Shown here: piece after piece, positions 44,509-53,511 of the stretch
How positions within the stretch are numbered: the stretch's first letter is position 1
How the letters are laid out: every line of letters starts with the position of its first letter
Source of the DNA: Clostridium algidicarnis DSM 15099
Lineage (GTDB): Bacteria; Bacillota; Clostridia; Clostridiales; Clostridiaceae
Reading direction: 5' to 3'
Assembly (NCBI RefSeq): GCF_002934235.1
Contig: NZ_PTIS01000014.1
Coordinates: forward strand, 1-64,000
Length of the DNA: 64,000 bases
Notes under the pieces: model-generated
What the model was told of the DNA's origin: nothing
Database searches by the model: none
The model's input: the letters and a program-made list of their open reading frames with translations, nothing else
Translations under genes and position numbers: made by a program

Positions 44509-46758
44509 ATGAAATATAAAATAAATTTTGAAATAGATAAATTAAATGAAATATGTGAATTTGCTTGTGAAGATATTTATAAAGAGAATGAAATTTATAA
44601 TCCAAAAATACTTTTAAAATCCTTAGATAATGTTATCCGAGAAGGAATTAGTGACAAAGATTTGTTAAAATCCATAATTCAATGTGCTTTAGAGCTTACA
44701 AGTGCCTTAGAACCTAAGTGGGAATTTGCAGCTACAAAGCTTTATATGCATAATTTATATACAAAGGTTGCTAATAACAGAGGTATCACAAATAACGATA
44801 CAGGATACAATAATTTGTATGACTTAATAAATAGCCTTACAGACATGGGCTTATATGGAAAGTACATATTAAAAAATTACAATAAAGAGGAAATTGATCA
44901 ATTAGAAAAATATATAGTACCTAGTCGCGATTATTTATTTACCTATAGTGGGATAAATTTATTATACAAAAGGTATCTAATACAAAATGGAGACAAAAAG
45001 GTTCTAGAGCTTCCTCAAGAAATGTTTATGGGGATCTCTATGCACCTAGCTATGAAAGAAAAAAATAAATTATACTGGGCTAAAAGATTTTATGATATTC
45101 TTAGTACCTTAAAAGCCACTATGGCAACACCTACTATGTCCAATGCTAGAAAGCCTTATCATCAGCTTAGTTCATGCTTTATAGATACGGTTTCCGATAG
45201 TCTTCAAGGTATCTATAAAAGCCTTGATAACTTTGCTAAAGTATCAAAATTCGGTGGTGGTATGGGAATATACATGGGAAAGGTTAGAGCGCTAGGTTCA
45301 GACATAAGAAATTATAAGGGAGCCTCTGGTGGTGTTATTCCTTGGATTAAACTTTTTAACGATACAGCTATTGCCGTAGATCAACTAGGTATGAGAACTG
45401 GCAGTGTATCTATATGGTTAGATGCATGGCATAGAGATCTCCCAGAATTTTTGCAGCTTAAAACCAATAATGGAGACGATAGAAAAAAGGCTCACGATGT
45501 ATTCCCTGGTATAGCTTATCCAGATTTATTTTGGAAGCTAGCTGAAAATGATATAAATGCTACTTGGTATATGATGTGCCCACATGAAATAAAAAAAGCA
45601 AAGGGATATGAACTTTGTGATTTTTATGGAGAAGAGTGGGAAAAAAGATATTATGAATGTATAGAAGATCCTAATATAGAAAAACGGGAGATTATAGTTA
45701 AAGATCTAGTAAAGCTTATAATAAAAAGTGCTTCAGAAACCGGAACACCTTTTACCTTTAATAGAGATATTGCAAATAAGCTAAACGCAAATAAACATAA
45801 GGGTATGATCTACTCCTCAAACCTTTGTACTGAAATAATGCAAAATATGAGTGCATTAGAATTCATTCAAGAAGAAATACAAGATGAAAACGGAGATACA
45901 ATAATAATAGAAAAAAATAAGGCCGGTGACTTCGTTGTATGTAACCTGTCCTCCATAGTGCTTGGTCGTATTGATGTAACTGATGTTAAAGAGCTTGAAC
46001 ACATAGTAGAGACCCAAATTAGAGCCATGGACAACGTAATAGACTTAAACTACTACTCTGTACCCTACGCTAAAGTTACTAATGCATCTTATAGGTCTAT
46101 TGGCCTTGGAACTAGTGGATATCATCATATGCTTGTTAACAATAATATAGCTTTTGAAAGTGATGAGCATATAGATTTTGTTGATAAACTTTATGAAGAC
46201 ATAAATTATTTTGCCATAAAGGCAAGTATGAACATAGCAAAAGAAAAGGGTGGATATAAATATTTTAAAGGATCCGACTTTCAAACTGGAGAGTATTTTG
46301 ATTTAAGAAACTATAACTCAGACCGTTGGAATGATCTTAGATCTTTAGTAAGTAAAAATTCTATAAGAAATGCCTATCTTTTAGCTGTAGCACCTAATGG
46401 TTCTACCGCAGCCATTGCAGGTACAACAGAAGGTATAGATCCTATAATGAATAGATTTTACTTTGAGGAAAAGAAAGGTATAATAACACCAAAGGTAGCA
46501 CCAGATATAAACGAGGAGAACTTTCATCTTTATAAATCCGCCTATGAAATAGACCAACATTGGTCTATAAAAGCTAATGCTACAAGGCAAAAACATATAG
46601 ATCAAAGCCAGTCCTTTAACCTTTATATAACAACAAGCTACACCATGAGACAAATATTAAACCTTTATATAGATGCCTTTAAACAAGGAATTAAAAGTAT
46701 ATATTATGTTAGATCAAAATCCTTGGTTGTAGAAAGCTGCGAGAGTTGTTCTGTATAA
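44509..46758 (+). CDS. nrdA: ribonucleoside-diphosphate reductase, alpha subunit (class I)
   Basis: Cytosolic large subunit of about 749 residues, making dNDPs from NDPs. The barrel core is clear: SSCFIDTVSD (redox Cys about 225), GGGMGIYMGKVRALGSDI, NLCTEIM (catalytic Cys), GTSGYHH, APNGSTAAIAGTTEG, and the C-terminal redox pair CESC. The N-terminal ~90 residues lack an obvious ATP-cone KRDG motif, so overall activity control may differ from E. coli NrdA. I started at the ATG at 44509 (AGGGG ten bases before). The upstream in-frame residues run through the NrdR boxes and are not coding. Confidence 0.94.
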   Translation: MKYKINFEIDKLNEICEFACEDIYKENEIYNPKILLKSLDNVIREGISDKDLLKSIIQCALELTSALEPKWEFAATKLYMHNLYTKVANNRGITNNDTGYNNLYDLINSLTDMGLYGKYILKNYNKEEIDQLEKYIVPSRDYLFTYSGINLLYKRYLIQNGDKKVLELPQEMFMGISMHLAMKEKNKLYWAKRFYDILSTLKATMATPTMSNARKPYHQLSSCFIDTVSDSLQGIYKSLDNFAKVSKFGGGMGIYMGKVRALGSDIRNYKGASGGVIPWIKLFNDTAIAVDQLGMRTGSVSIWLDAWHRDLPEFLQLKTNNGDDRKKAHDVFPGIAYPDLFWKLAENDINATWYMMCPHEIKKAKGYELCDFYGEEWEKRYYECIEDPNIEKREIIVKDLVKLIIKSASETGTPFTFNRDIANKLNANKHKGMIYSSNLCTEIMQNMSALEFIQEEIQDENGDTIIIEKNKAGDFVVCNLSSIVLGRIDVTDVKELEHIVETQIRAMDNVIDLNYYSVPYAKVTNASYRSIGLGTSGYHHMLVNNNIAFESDEHIDFVDKLYEDINYFAIKASMNIAKEKGGYKYFKGSDFQTGEYFDLRNYNSDRWNDLRSLVSKNSIRNAYLLAVAPNGSTAAIAGTTEGIDPIMNRFYFEEKKGIITPKVAPDINEENFHLYKSAYEIDQHWSIKANATRQKHIDQSQSFNLYITTSYTMRQILNLYIDAFKQGIKSIYYVRSKSLVVESCESCSV

Positions 46759-46832
46759 TTGGATAAAATAAATAAGTAAATACTATTGGTATAACCTGTA
46801 ATACAGTATTTAGTAAAAGGAGACTATATATT

Positions 46833-47867
46833 ATGGATAAATTAAGCAGAAAGCCTTTATTTAATGAATTTGGAGATACTGAAGTATCTAAAAAGAAGCT
46901 TATAAATGGTAATACTACAAACTTAAATGATTTTAACAATATGAAATATACCTGGGCCTCAGATTGGTATAGGCAAGCTATGAACAATTTTTGGATACCA
47001 GAAGAAATAAACATGTCCCAAGACCTTAAGGACTATAAAATTCTTACAGAAGATGAAAGGACAGCTTATGATAAAATACTTTCATTTTTAATATTCTTAG
47101 ATAGCCTTCAAATGGAGAACCTAGGTAATGTAAATAACTATATAACAGCTAGTGAAGTAAATCTTTGCTTAACCATACAAGCCTTTCAAGAGGCTATACA
47201 CTCTCAATCCTATAGTTATATACTAGATACCATATGTCCACCAGACAAGAGAAATGAAATATTATACCAATGGAAAGACGATCCTATACTCTTAAGTAGA
47301 AATAAGTTTATTGGAGACCTTTATAATGAATTCTTAGAAAATCCAATTCCGCAAAACCTACTAAAAACCTTAATGGCTAATTATATATTAGAGGGCATAT
47401 ACTTTTATTCTGGATTTATGTTCTTTTATAACCTTGAAAGAAACTCTAAGATGCCTGGAAGCGTCCAAGAGATAAGATATATAAATAGAGATGAAAACAC
47501 TCACCTTTGGTTATTTAGAAATATAATAAATGAGCTAAGAAAAGAAGAACCTCAGCTCTTTACAGATACCGTAGTAGAAGAATTAAGAGATATGCTACGA
47601 GTTGGAGTTGAAAATGAAATTGCATGGGGAATCTATGTTATAGGTGACAAGATTCAAGGATTAAATAAAAAAGTTATATCTGAATATATTAAATACTTAG
47701 GTGACCTTAGACTAAAAGATTTAGGTATGAAGCCTCTGTATAATATAAAAGAAAACCCACTTCCTTGGGTAGACTTATATGCAGATGCAAACTCAGTTAA
47801 AACTGACTTTTTTGAAGCAAAGTCCACAGCCTATGCAAAATCAGCGACAATTGAAGATGACCTTTAA
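46833..47867 (+). CDS. nrdB: ribonucleoside-diphosphate reductase, beta subunit (class I)
   Basis: Radical-generating small subunit of 344 residues with a diiron (or dimanganese) site. Ligand motifs are visible: FLIFLDSLQMENL (about 88-100), EAIHSQSYSYIL (about 131-142) and ENTHLWLFRNII (about 225). The Tyr of SYSY lies at the usual radical position. AAAAGGAG precedes the ATG. It is an operon with nrdA, 74 bases apart. Confidence 0.94.
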   Translation: MDKLSRKPLFNEFGDTEVSKKKLINGNTTNLNDFNNMKYTWASDWYRQAMNNFWIPEEINMSQDLKDYKILTEDERTAYDKILSFLIFLDSLQMENLGNVNNYITASEVNLCLTIQAFQEAIHSQSYSYILDTICPPDKRNEILYQWKDDPILLSRNKFIGDLYNEFLENPIPQNLLKTLMANYILEGIYFYSGFMFFYNLERNSKMPGSVQEIRYINRDENTHLWLFRNIINELRKEEPQLFTDTVVEELRDMLRVGVENEIAWGIYVIGDKIQGLNKKVISEYIKYLGDLRLKDLGMKPLYNIKENPLPWVDLYADANSVKTDFFEAKSTAYAKSATIEDDL

Positions 47868-47870
47868 TAA

Positions 47871-48011
47871 ATAGAAGCAACAACTGGGCCTGATATCCCT
47901 ATTCCTAACAGTAATAAACACGTTCATCTTGTAAATGGAGTAACTACACTTGATGATGGGCATTTCCATGAATTTCTTTTTACCACACAAATTAATAGTC
48001 CTCTTGTGTAA
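47871..48011 (+). pseudogene. remnant of a YmaF family gene
   Basis: Open frame of 46 codons in the same phase as nrdB, just after its double stop. It encodes TGPDIPIPN, NKHVHLVNGVTTLDDGHFHE and TTQINSP, the His-rich repeat pattern (H-x-H, GVTT, DGHxH) I know from YmaF proteins. It has no start codon and no ribosome site, and is much shorter than the family. It is probably the 3' end of a lost gene, or a residual fusion to nrdB cut off by two stops. Confidence 0.6.
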
Positions 48012-48030
48012 ATAAGGGATTAATATAATG

Positions 48031-48060
48031 AGAGAAGGCACTTATGCCTTCTCTTTATTC
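48031..48060 (+). terminator. terminator of the nrd operon
   Basis: Stem AGAGAAGGC (48031-48039) with GCCTTCTCT (48046-48054), followed by TTTATTC. It lies between nrdB and the convergent Mur ligase gene. Confidence 0.85.
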
Positions 48061-48061
48061 A

Positions 48062-49351
48062 TTACTTATATAACTTTTCTTTTCCTATGCTTTCTAGAAA
48101 TTCATTAACTACAGGTATTACAGAATCAAGGCATTGAGTAAATAATACTATAAATTCTCCTTCCCTGGCATCTTTCATACAATTAGCTAATGCTTCTTCC
48201 TCTTTATATATTACTTTAACCTTAGTTATATCAAAATCTTTATTATCCATGACTCCTTTCATAATAAGTCTTGCGGACTCTCCTATGTTCCTGTTTCTTA
48301 AGTCTTTTTGCTCCCTTATTATTATATTATCACTGTATTTTGTAGCTATATAACCAAGTTCCCTTATATATTTATCTTGCCTATCTCCAGCTGCCCCTAT
48401 TATTGCCGTTATAACTTTAGGATTCAGGGATTTAACTATATTAAATACCTCAATAAAAGATTCTGAGTTATGCCCATAATCTAATACTAAATTAAACTTA
48501 CCCATATCTATTATGTTTTGTCGTCCTGCATTGATACTTAAATCACATTTAATTGTTTTAATCACATCTATAATATCAGTTAAATTAGGATAAATCTCAA
48601 TTACAGCCATTATTGTAGCCATTACATTTTTAATATTACTTTTAGAAATACCATTGTGGGTAAAAGGTAATTCTCTAATATCTGCTATTGGTGTAAGTTT
48701 ATTATTATTAAAATATATAATATAGTTATTCTCTACAAACATGCCTTCATAGCCCATATCTTTGTGTTTTTTCATACTATAATCAAAATCTATACCAAAT
48801 AAACAAACTCTTTTTCTACCTTTTAAAGATTCCATTAACAAAGGATTGTTGCAACAAACTATCTTGCCATCAGGATGAATTTCATCAAATATTACAGTCT
48901 TTATCTTAATAATATCCTCTATACTGTTTAATCCTCCCATGCCTATATGATCCTCTGATATAGATGTGAACACAGCTACCCTAGCTTTCTTGTAACCAAG
49001 ACCTTTTTTAATTATCCCACCTCTTGCAGTTTCAAGCACGGCCACCTCAACCTTACTGTTACTCAAAACCTTTCTCGCACTATAAAATCCCGTGGTATCA
49101 CCATCCATTATTTTATCGTTACCTATGAATATTCCTCCTGTAGAAGCTAACCCAGAAATATATCCAAGTCTCCTTAATACAGTATGAATTAGCCTTACAG
49201 TTGTAGTCTTACCGTTAGTTCCTGTAACCGATATAATTGGAATATCAAATACCCTTTCATTATTGATTTCATAAGTAACCTTATCACTAAAATCATTTAA
49301 TCTTTTCTTTGTATTTATACCGCTTAATTCAAAAGATTCTATAGTCCTCAT
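48062..49351 (-). CDS. Mur ligase family protein, cyanophycin-synthetase C-terminal-like
   Basis: ATP-dependent amide ligase of 429 residues. The P-loop is VTGTNGKTTTVRLI (about 43-56). AVLETARGGIIKKGLGY (about 109-125), TSISEDHIG and the C-terminal GAAGDRQDK and REQKDLRNR are the conserved blocks of the C-terminal Mur half of cyanophycin synthetase (CphA). The ATP-grasp half of CphA is absent. It may join amino acids to a peptide or polymer in the spore or cell; the substrate is unknown. It is last in the leftward spoVA-like cluster, 32 bases after a DUF1657 gene. Confidence 0.85.
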   Translation of the reverse strand: MRTIESFELSGINTKKRLNDFSDKVTYEINNERVFDIPIISVTGTNGKTTTVRLIHTVLRRLGYISGLASTGGIFIGNDKIMDGDTTGFYSARKVLSNSKVEVAVLETARGGIIKKGLGYKKARVAVFTSISEDHIGMGGLNSIEDIIKIKTVIFDEIHPDGKIVCCNNPLLMESLKGRKRVCLFGIDFDYSMKKHKDMGYEGMFVENNYIIYFNNNKLTPIADIRELPFTHNGISKSNIKNVMATIMAVIEIYPNLTDIIDVIKTIKCDLSINAGRQNIIDMGKFNLVLDYGHNSESFIEVFNIVKSLNPKVITAIIGAAGDRQDKYIRELGYIATKYSDNIIIREQKDLRNRNIGESARLIMKGVMDNKDFDITKVKVIYKEEEALANCMKDAREGEFIVLFTQCLDSVIPVVNEFLESIGKEKLYK

Positions 49352-49383
49352 AATATACGCACCTTCTTTGCAATATATTACTC

Positions 49384-49590
49384 TTACTGTTGTTTGTATT
49401 GTGGTTCTTCTTGTTCTATATATTTTTGTCTTCCCTTTAACACGTCAACCGCATTATCAAGTTGCTGAGAGATTCTATTAAAATCTTTTTTTGCTTGTTG
49501 ATCTTCAGTTTCTAAAGCAAATGTCTTAATTGTAGCTGCTGCTCCTTGTAATCCTGCAACTGCTTGTTGCATTTGAGTTCCAACTGTCAT
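49384..49590 (-). CDS. DUF1657 protein
   Basis: 68 residues, all-helical, opening MTVGTQMQQAVAGLQGAAATIKTFALETED and ending EEPQYKQQ. Two such genes flank this spoVA cluster, as in other spore formers. The role is unknown; expression in the forespore is inferred from context. GGAGGTG lies five bases before the ATG. Confidence 0.88.
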   Translation of the reverse strand: MTVGTQMQQAVAGLQGAAATIKTFALETEDQQAKKDFNRISQQLDNAVDVLKGRQKYIEQEEPQYKQQ

Positions 49591-49622
49591 ATTATCACCT
49601 CCTTTACATGGTTTTTATTTAA

Positions 49623-49979
49623 TTATCCTTTAGGTTTAAATATTAGAGCTGCAATAAATCCGAAAATTATTGCAGTGGAAACCCCTGATCCGGTTATCTC
49701 GAAGATACCAGTAAGCACCCCAATAATACCATCACGCTCTGCCTCCATTAGTGCTCCCTTTACTAAGGAGTTCCCGAAGCTACTTATGGGTATAGATGCA
49801 CCTGCACCTGCAAACTTTATTAGCTTATCATATATACCAAATCCACCTAAAATACTTCCTACTACAACTAAGGTGCACATAGTGTGAGCTGGAGTAAGTT
49901 TTAATAAATCCATCATAAGTTGACCAATAACACATATTGCACCACCAACTAGGAAGGCATAAACAAATTTTATCATCAT
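49623..49979 (-). CDS. spoVAE: stage V sporulation protein AE
   Basis: 118 residues, about four membrane helices. FVYAFLVGGAICVIGQLMMDL and the GAGASIPISSFGNSLVKGA segment are the SpoVAE family pattern. With SpoVAC and SpoVAD it forms the inner-membrane channel complex moving Ca-dipicolinate into the forespore and out on germination. Confidence 0.92.
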   Translation of the reverse strand: MMIKFVYAFLVGGAICVIGQLMMDLLKLTPAHTMCTLVVVGSILGGFGIYDKLIKFAGAGASIPISSFGNSLVKGALMEAERDGIIGVLTGIFEITGSGVSTAIIFGFIAALIFKPKG

Positions 49980-49996
49980 AATATTTCAACCTCTTT

Positions 49997-50998
49997 TTAT
50001 ATTTCTATAGATACTGCATGCGCTACAGAAGGTATACTTTCTTTTTGTTGGTATGACATAGGCGACATCAATGCTCCTGTTGCAACAATTAATATCTTTT
50101 TAAGGTTTCCCTTTTTCATTTCATTTAAAAAGTGTCCATAAGTTACAGTAGCAGCACATCCACATCCACTAGCTCCAGAAAATACTGGCTGATCATTTTT
50201 ATATATTAACATTCCGCAATCTGTGAACTTTTCTTTTGGCATTTTTAAACCATGCTCCTTTAATAAAATTGATGCAAGTTCATGGCCTACCTTACCTAAA
50301 TCACCAGTAGCTATGATATCATAATAAGAAGGATCAATCTGTAAGTCTCTAAAATGAGCTTCAATAGTATCTACAGCTGCGGGAGCCATAGCTGATCCCA
50401 TATTAAATGGATCAGAAATACCCATATCTACTACTCTTCCTATCGTCGCAGAAGTAACCTTTGGTCCATTTCCTTCTGATGCTACCAATGCTGCCCCCGC
50501 TCCTGTAACACTCCACTGAGCAGTAGGTGGTTTTTGTCCACCATACTCTGTAGGATATCTAAATTGTTTTTCTGCCGCTGCATTATGACTAGAGGCAGCT
50601 GTCAATATATGTTTAGCAAATTTACTGTCTACAATTAAAGATGCTAAAGCTAGACCCTCCATAGCACTAGAACAAGCACCGAATATGCCAAGGTATGGTA
50701 TTCCAAGAGTCCTAGCCGCAAAGCTACTAGAAATAATTTGATTCATAAGGTCTCCACTTATAAAAAAATCAATGTCTTCTTTTTTCATGTTTGCCTTTTT
50801 TATTGCCCTTTCACAGGCATGCTCTAATAAAACCTTTTCTGCCTTTTCAAAGCTATCCTGTCCTAACCATATATCTTCATGAAGTATATCAAAATCTTCA
50901 GCTAAAGCCCCTTTTGCCTCAAAGGGTCCACCTACAGCCGCAGATGAAATTATTGTAGGTTTAGATTCAAAAATCCATGATTGATGTCCTTTTATCAT
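49997..50998 (-). CDS. spoVAD: stage V sporulation protein AD
   Basis: 333 residues, thiolase-fold soluble partner that binds dipicolinic acid. FGACSSAMEGLALA (Cys at the thiolase position), the conserved SSHNAAAEKQFRYPTEYG block and the GCGCAATVTYGH ending are diagnostic. Full length. It adjoins spoVAC (stop and start touch) and precedes spoVAE by 17 bases. Confidence 0.95.
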   Translation of the reverse strand: MIKGHQSWIFESKPTIISSAAVGGPFEAKGALAEDFDILHEDIWLGQDSFEKAEKVLLEHACERAIKKANMKKEDIDFFISGDLMNQIISSSFAARTLGIPYLGIFGACSSAMEGLALASLIVDSKFAKHILTAASSHNAAAEKQFRYPTEYGGQKPPTAQWSVTGAGAALVASEGNGPKVTSATIGRVVDMGISDPFNMGSAMAPAAVDTIEAHFRDLQIDPSYYDIIATGDLGKVGHELASILLKEHGLKMPKEKFTDCGMLIYKNDQPVFSGASGCGCAATVTYGHFLNEMKKGNLKKILIVATGALMSPMSYQQKESIPSVAHAVSIEI

Positions 50999-51478
50999 TT
51001 ACATTCCACCTAACCACATTATAGTAATTTTAATAATTGAAACTACAAAGGCTGAAAAAACTCCAAAGGCAATAACAGAACCAGCTATTTTAAACATATT
51101 TCCACCCGTTCCAAGCACATAACCTTCACTTCTATGCTCAATGGCAGCTGATGCTATTGAGTTAGCGAAGCCAGTTATAGGTACAGCTGTTCCAGCTCCA
51201 GCCCACTGAGCAATTTGATCATAAACTCCAAACCCTGTAAGAAAAACTGAAATAATAATCAATACTGCTGAAGTGGGGCTACCTACTGTATTTTCGTTAA
51301 AGTTAAAGTAATTTATAAATATTAGCTCTAGCCCTTGACCTACAGCGCATATAAAACCACCTACAAGAAAAGCTCTAATACAATTAAGTAATACAGGCCT
51401 TTTAGGTTCTATACTTGTTGAAAGTTCTTGGTATTTTTGCTGATTAGGAGTTAACTTTTTGTTTTTTTTATTAGACAT
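50999..51478 (-). CDS. spoVAC: stage V sporulation protein AC
   Basis: 159 residues, four to five membrane helices after a basic cytoplasmic start. NCIRAFLVGGFICAVGQ and the GAGTAVPITGFANSIASAAIEHRSEG segment mark SpoVAC, a mechanosensitive-like pore component for dipicolinate. It follows the DUF421 gene by 11 bases. Confidence 0.94.
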   Translation of the reverse strand: MSNKKNKKLTPNQQKYQELSTSIEPKRPVLLNCIRAFLVGGFICAVGQGLELIFINYFNFNENTVGSPTSAVLIIISVFLTGFGVYDQIAQWAGAGTAVPITGFANSIASAAIEHRSEGYVLGTGGNMFKIAGSVIAFGVFSAFVVSIIKITIMWLGGM

Positions 51479-51489
51479 TTTTCCACCTT

Positions 51490-52350
51490 CTAACGTAATA
51501 AATATGGTTTTAACTTTTTAATAATTTGTTTTAATTTTTCTGCATTTTTAATATACATATCCTTTGCCTCTTTATCCTCTGTTTCTAAAGCAAAAGACAT
51601 GAAATCAGCTTCACTTTTTTCTAAATCAGCATAAAGCAACTCTTTAGCATTTGACTTTGGGGATTCTATGCTATCATCAAAAAGATCTAAATATAAGTCA
51701 CCTGAAGAATCTACTTGACCTATAAAGACATTTTCTAAAGTAACTCCCATACCTTCTAACTTAGTTTTAAGCCATCCTTGATTCAATCCCATATTAGTAA
51801 GTCCTCTATCTAAAACATTCCCATCTAATATTACTGTTTGAGTTTGAGATTTTGGGGGAATCTTTATTCCTAAATCATAAGGGGTAATGGGACTTTTATC
51901 AGATTTTAGACCTACATTTATATCTCCTGTGGTTTCCATTATTGCAAACTCAACATCAGCTAAATTAAATGCACCTTTACTACGCAACTCTTTTAAAAGC
52001 TCCTCACCAGTAAATCTTACTTTACTTAAACTCTCTTCCATGACCTTACCATCTTTTATAAGTATTCTTTCTTTACCATTAACCATGTCATGTACCCACT
52101 TGCTTTTCATACATGCATAGTCTAGTGCAATAGAAAATAGGCTCCAGGTTAATAAAATAATCATGCCTAAAAAGAAATTTGTAATTATATTTAATGACAT
52201 TAAGGAAACTATAATGGCTATAACCACATAACTTATGAAATTAAAGGGCGTTGTATTAGACATACTTCCTGTTCCTAAAATCCTCGTTAAAATTAAAGTT
52301 ACAAATAATAAAATTATTGTCCTTAGTAATATCATCAATTCAATGCTCAT
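51490..52350 (-). CDS. DUF421 (YetF-type) membrane protein with DUF1657-like C-terminus
   Basis: 286 residues. Three N-terminal helices lead into the YetF-type soluble domain (GKERILIKDGKVMEESLSKVRFTGEELL... FAIMETTGDI). The last ~60 residues (AKELLYADLEKSEADFMSFALETEDKEAKDMY) resemble the DUF1657 pattern FALETEDxxAK. Such a fusion is known in mobile spoVA operons. AGAGG precedes the ATG. It lies between DUF1657 and spoVAC. Confidence 0.88.
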   Translation of the reverse strand: MSIELMILLRTIILLFVTLILTRILGTGSMSNTTPFNFISYVVIAIIVSLMSLNIITNFFLGMIILLTWSLFSIALDYACMKSKWVHDMVNGKERILIKDGKVMEESLSKVRFTGEELLKELRSKGAFNLADVEFAIMETTGDINVGLKSDKSPITPYDLGIKIPPKSQTQTVILDGNVLDRGLTNMGLNQGWLKTKLEGMGVTLENVFIGQVDSSGDLYLDLFDDSIESPKSNAKELLYADLEKSEADFMSFALETEDKEAKDMYIKNAEKLKQIIKKLKPYLLR

Positions 52351-52363
52351 AATGTTACCTCTT

Positions 52364-52570
52364 TCAATTGCCTTTATATTGTGGTTCCTGAAGCTCTAAA
52401 ACCTTGATTCTATTTTCTAAGTCTTCTATAATTTCTTTTGTTTCTAATAGTGACTCTTCATATATATCTTTTGCTTCCTTCTTTTGTTCTTGAATAGAGT
52501 AGATCTTTAAAGTACTTTTAATCCCTTTTAAACTTGCTAATGTTTGATTTACTTTAGATGCTACAGTCAT
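52364..52570 (-). CDS. DUF1657 protein, operon leader
   Basis: 68 residues, paralogous to the DUF1657 product at 49384: same length, same MTVxxxxxxxxASLKG start and LQEPQYK end. It is first of the leftward spore cluster. GGAAG lies ten bases before the ATG. Confidence 0.88.
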   Translation of the reverse strand: MTVASKVNQTLASLKGIKSTLKIYSIQEQKKEAKDIYEESLLETKEIIEDLENRIKVLELQEPQYKGN

Positions 52571-52626
52571 TAGAAATCAACTTCCTTTCTTTAATATTTA
52601 CCTTGAACCTTTTATATAAATATAGT

Positions 52627-52692
52627 TTAACAATTAAGTTCCTTTTTATTCATTAAGATTATGCTTAACAATTAAGTTCCCTTTTATTCATT
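52627..52692. repeat. two 28-bp direct repeats in the divergent spore promoter region
   Basis: TTAACAATTAAGTTCC followed by TTTTATTCATT occurs at 52627-52654 and 52665-52692 (one mismatch, 38-bp period). It lies between the divergent DUF1657 and DUF421 genes. On the minus strand the spacer reads GCATAATCT, similar to a sigma-F/G -10, but no -35 is found at 17-18 bp. The repeats may be promoter duplicates or regulator sites. Confidence 0.7.
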
Positions 52693-52785
52693 CACTTATA
52701 AGTTTAAAATTATTATATTTATATCGTATAATATTTTAAGATTAACCTAATACTAATTTCAAATATATTTTAGATGGTGATAAAA

Positions 52786-53496
52786 TTGAATGAAGCATTA
52801 GTAGTTTTGGTAAGAGGGCTAATAGCCTTTTTTACACTTCTTATTTTTACGCGATTTCTTGGTAAAGAACAAATAGCTCAATTAACCTTTTTTGACTATA
52901 TAGTTGGAATTACAATTGGATCTATTGCCTCATCACTTACAGTAGATCTTGCTAGCTCTGCTTGGCCTCACTGGGTAGGTCTTTTCACTTGGGCTGCTTT
53001 TTCTGCCATATTACAACTTATTACTTTACATTCTAAAAAGGTTACTAAGTTCGTTAATGATAAATCGGCAATTATAATTCATGACGGCGTAATCCTTGGA
53101 GATAACCTTAAAAAATCTAAATTTACCCTTGTGGATATCTTAGGATTACTTAGATTAAAAGACATATTCGACTTAAACCAAGTAAAGTTCGCAATACTTG
53201 AAACAAACGGACAGCTTTCCGTTTTAACAAAAGATGAATTTTCAAACATAGTATACAGCATGGATATAAAGTTAAAAAATCAAGATGTAAACAACGAATT
53301 AATATTTAACGGCATGATAATTGAAGATAATTTGCCTAAGTATAAAATAGACCGAAAGTGGCTTTTAAAAGAATTAAATAAACAAGGTTTTGAAAGTCCT
53401 CTAGAAATATTTTATGCTTATCTTGATTCTTCTAAAAAGTTAAAAGTTGATACTTACAAAAATAAGATTATCGATATAAAAGATATATATAAATAG
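52786..53496 (+). CDS. DUF421 (YetF-type) membrane protein
   Basis: About 236 residues: three membrane helices, then a cytoplasmic YetF domain in two halves (DKSAIIIHDGVILGDNLKKSKFT; LIFNGMIIEDNLPKYKID). It lacks the DUF1657-like tail of its neighbour at 51490. The probable start is TTG 52786, five bases after GGTGA; an ATG at 52774 has no site. It is divergent from the spoVA cluster and likely part of the same regulon. Confidence 0.87.
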   Translation: MNEALVVLVRGLIAFFTLLIFTRFLGKEQIAQLTFFDYIVGITIGSIASSLTVDLASSAWPHWVGLFTWAAFSAILQLITLHSKKVTKFVNDKSAIIIHDGVILGDNLKKSKFTLVDILGLLRLKDIFDLNQVKFAILETNGQLSVLTKDEFSNIVYSMDIKLKNQDVNNELIFNGMIIEDNLPKYKIDRKWLLKELNKQGFESPLEIFYAYLDSSKKLKVDTYKNKIIDIKDIYK

Positions 53497-53511
53497 GTGG
53501 TTGTGTTTATT

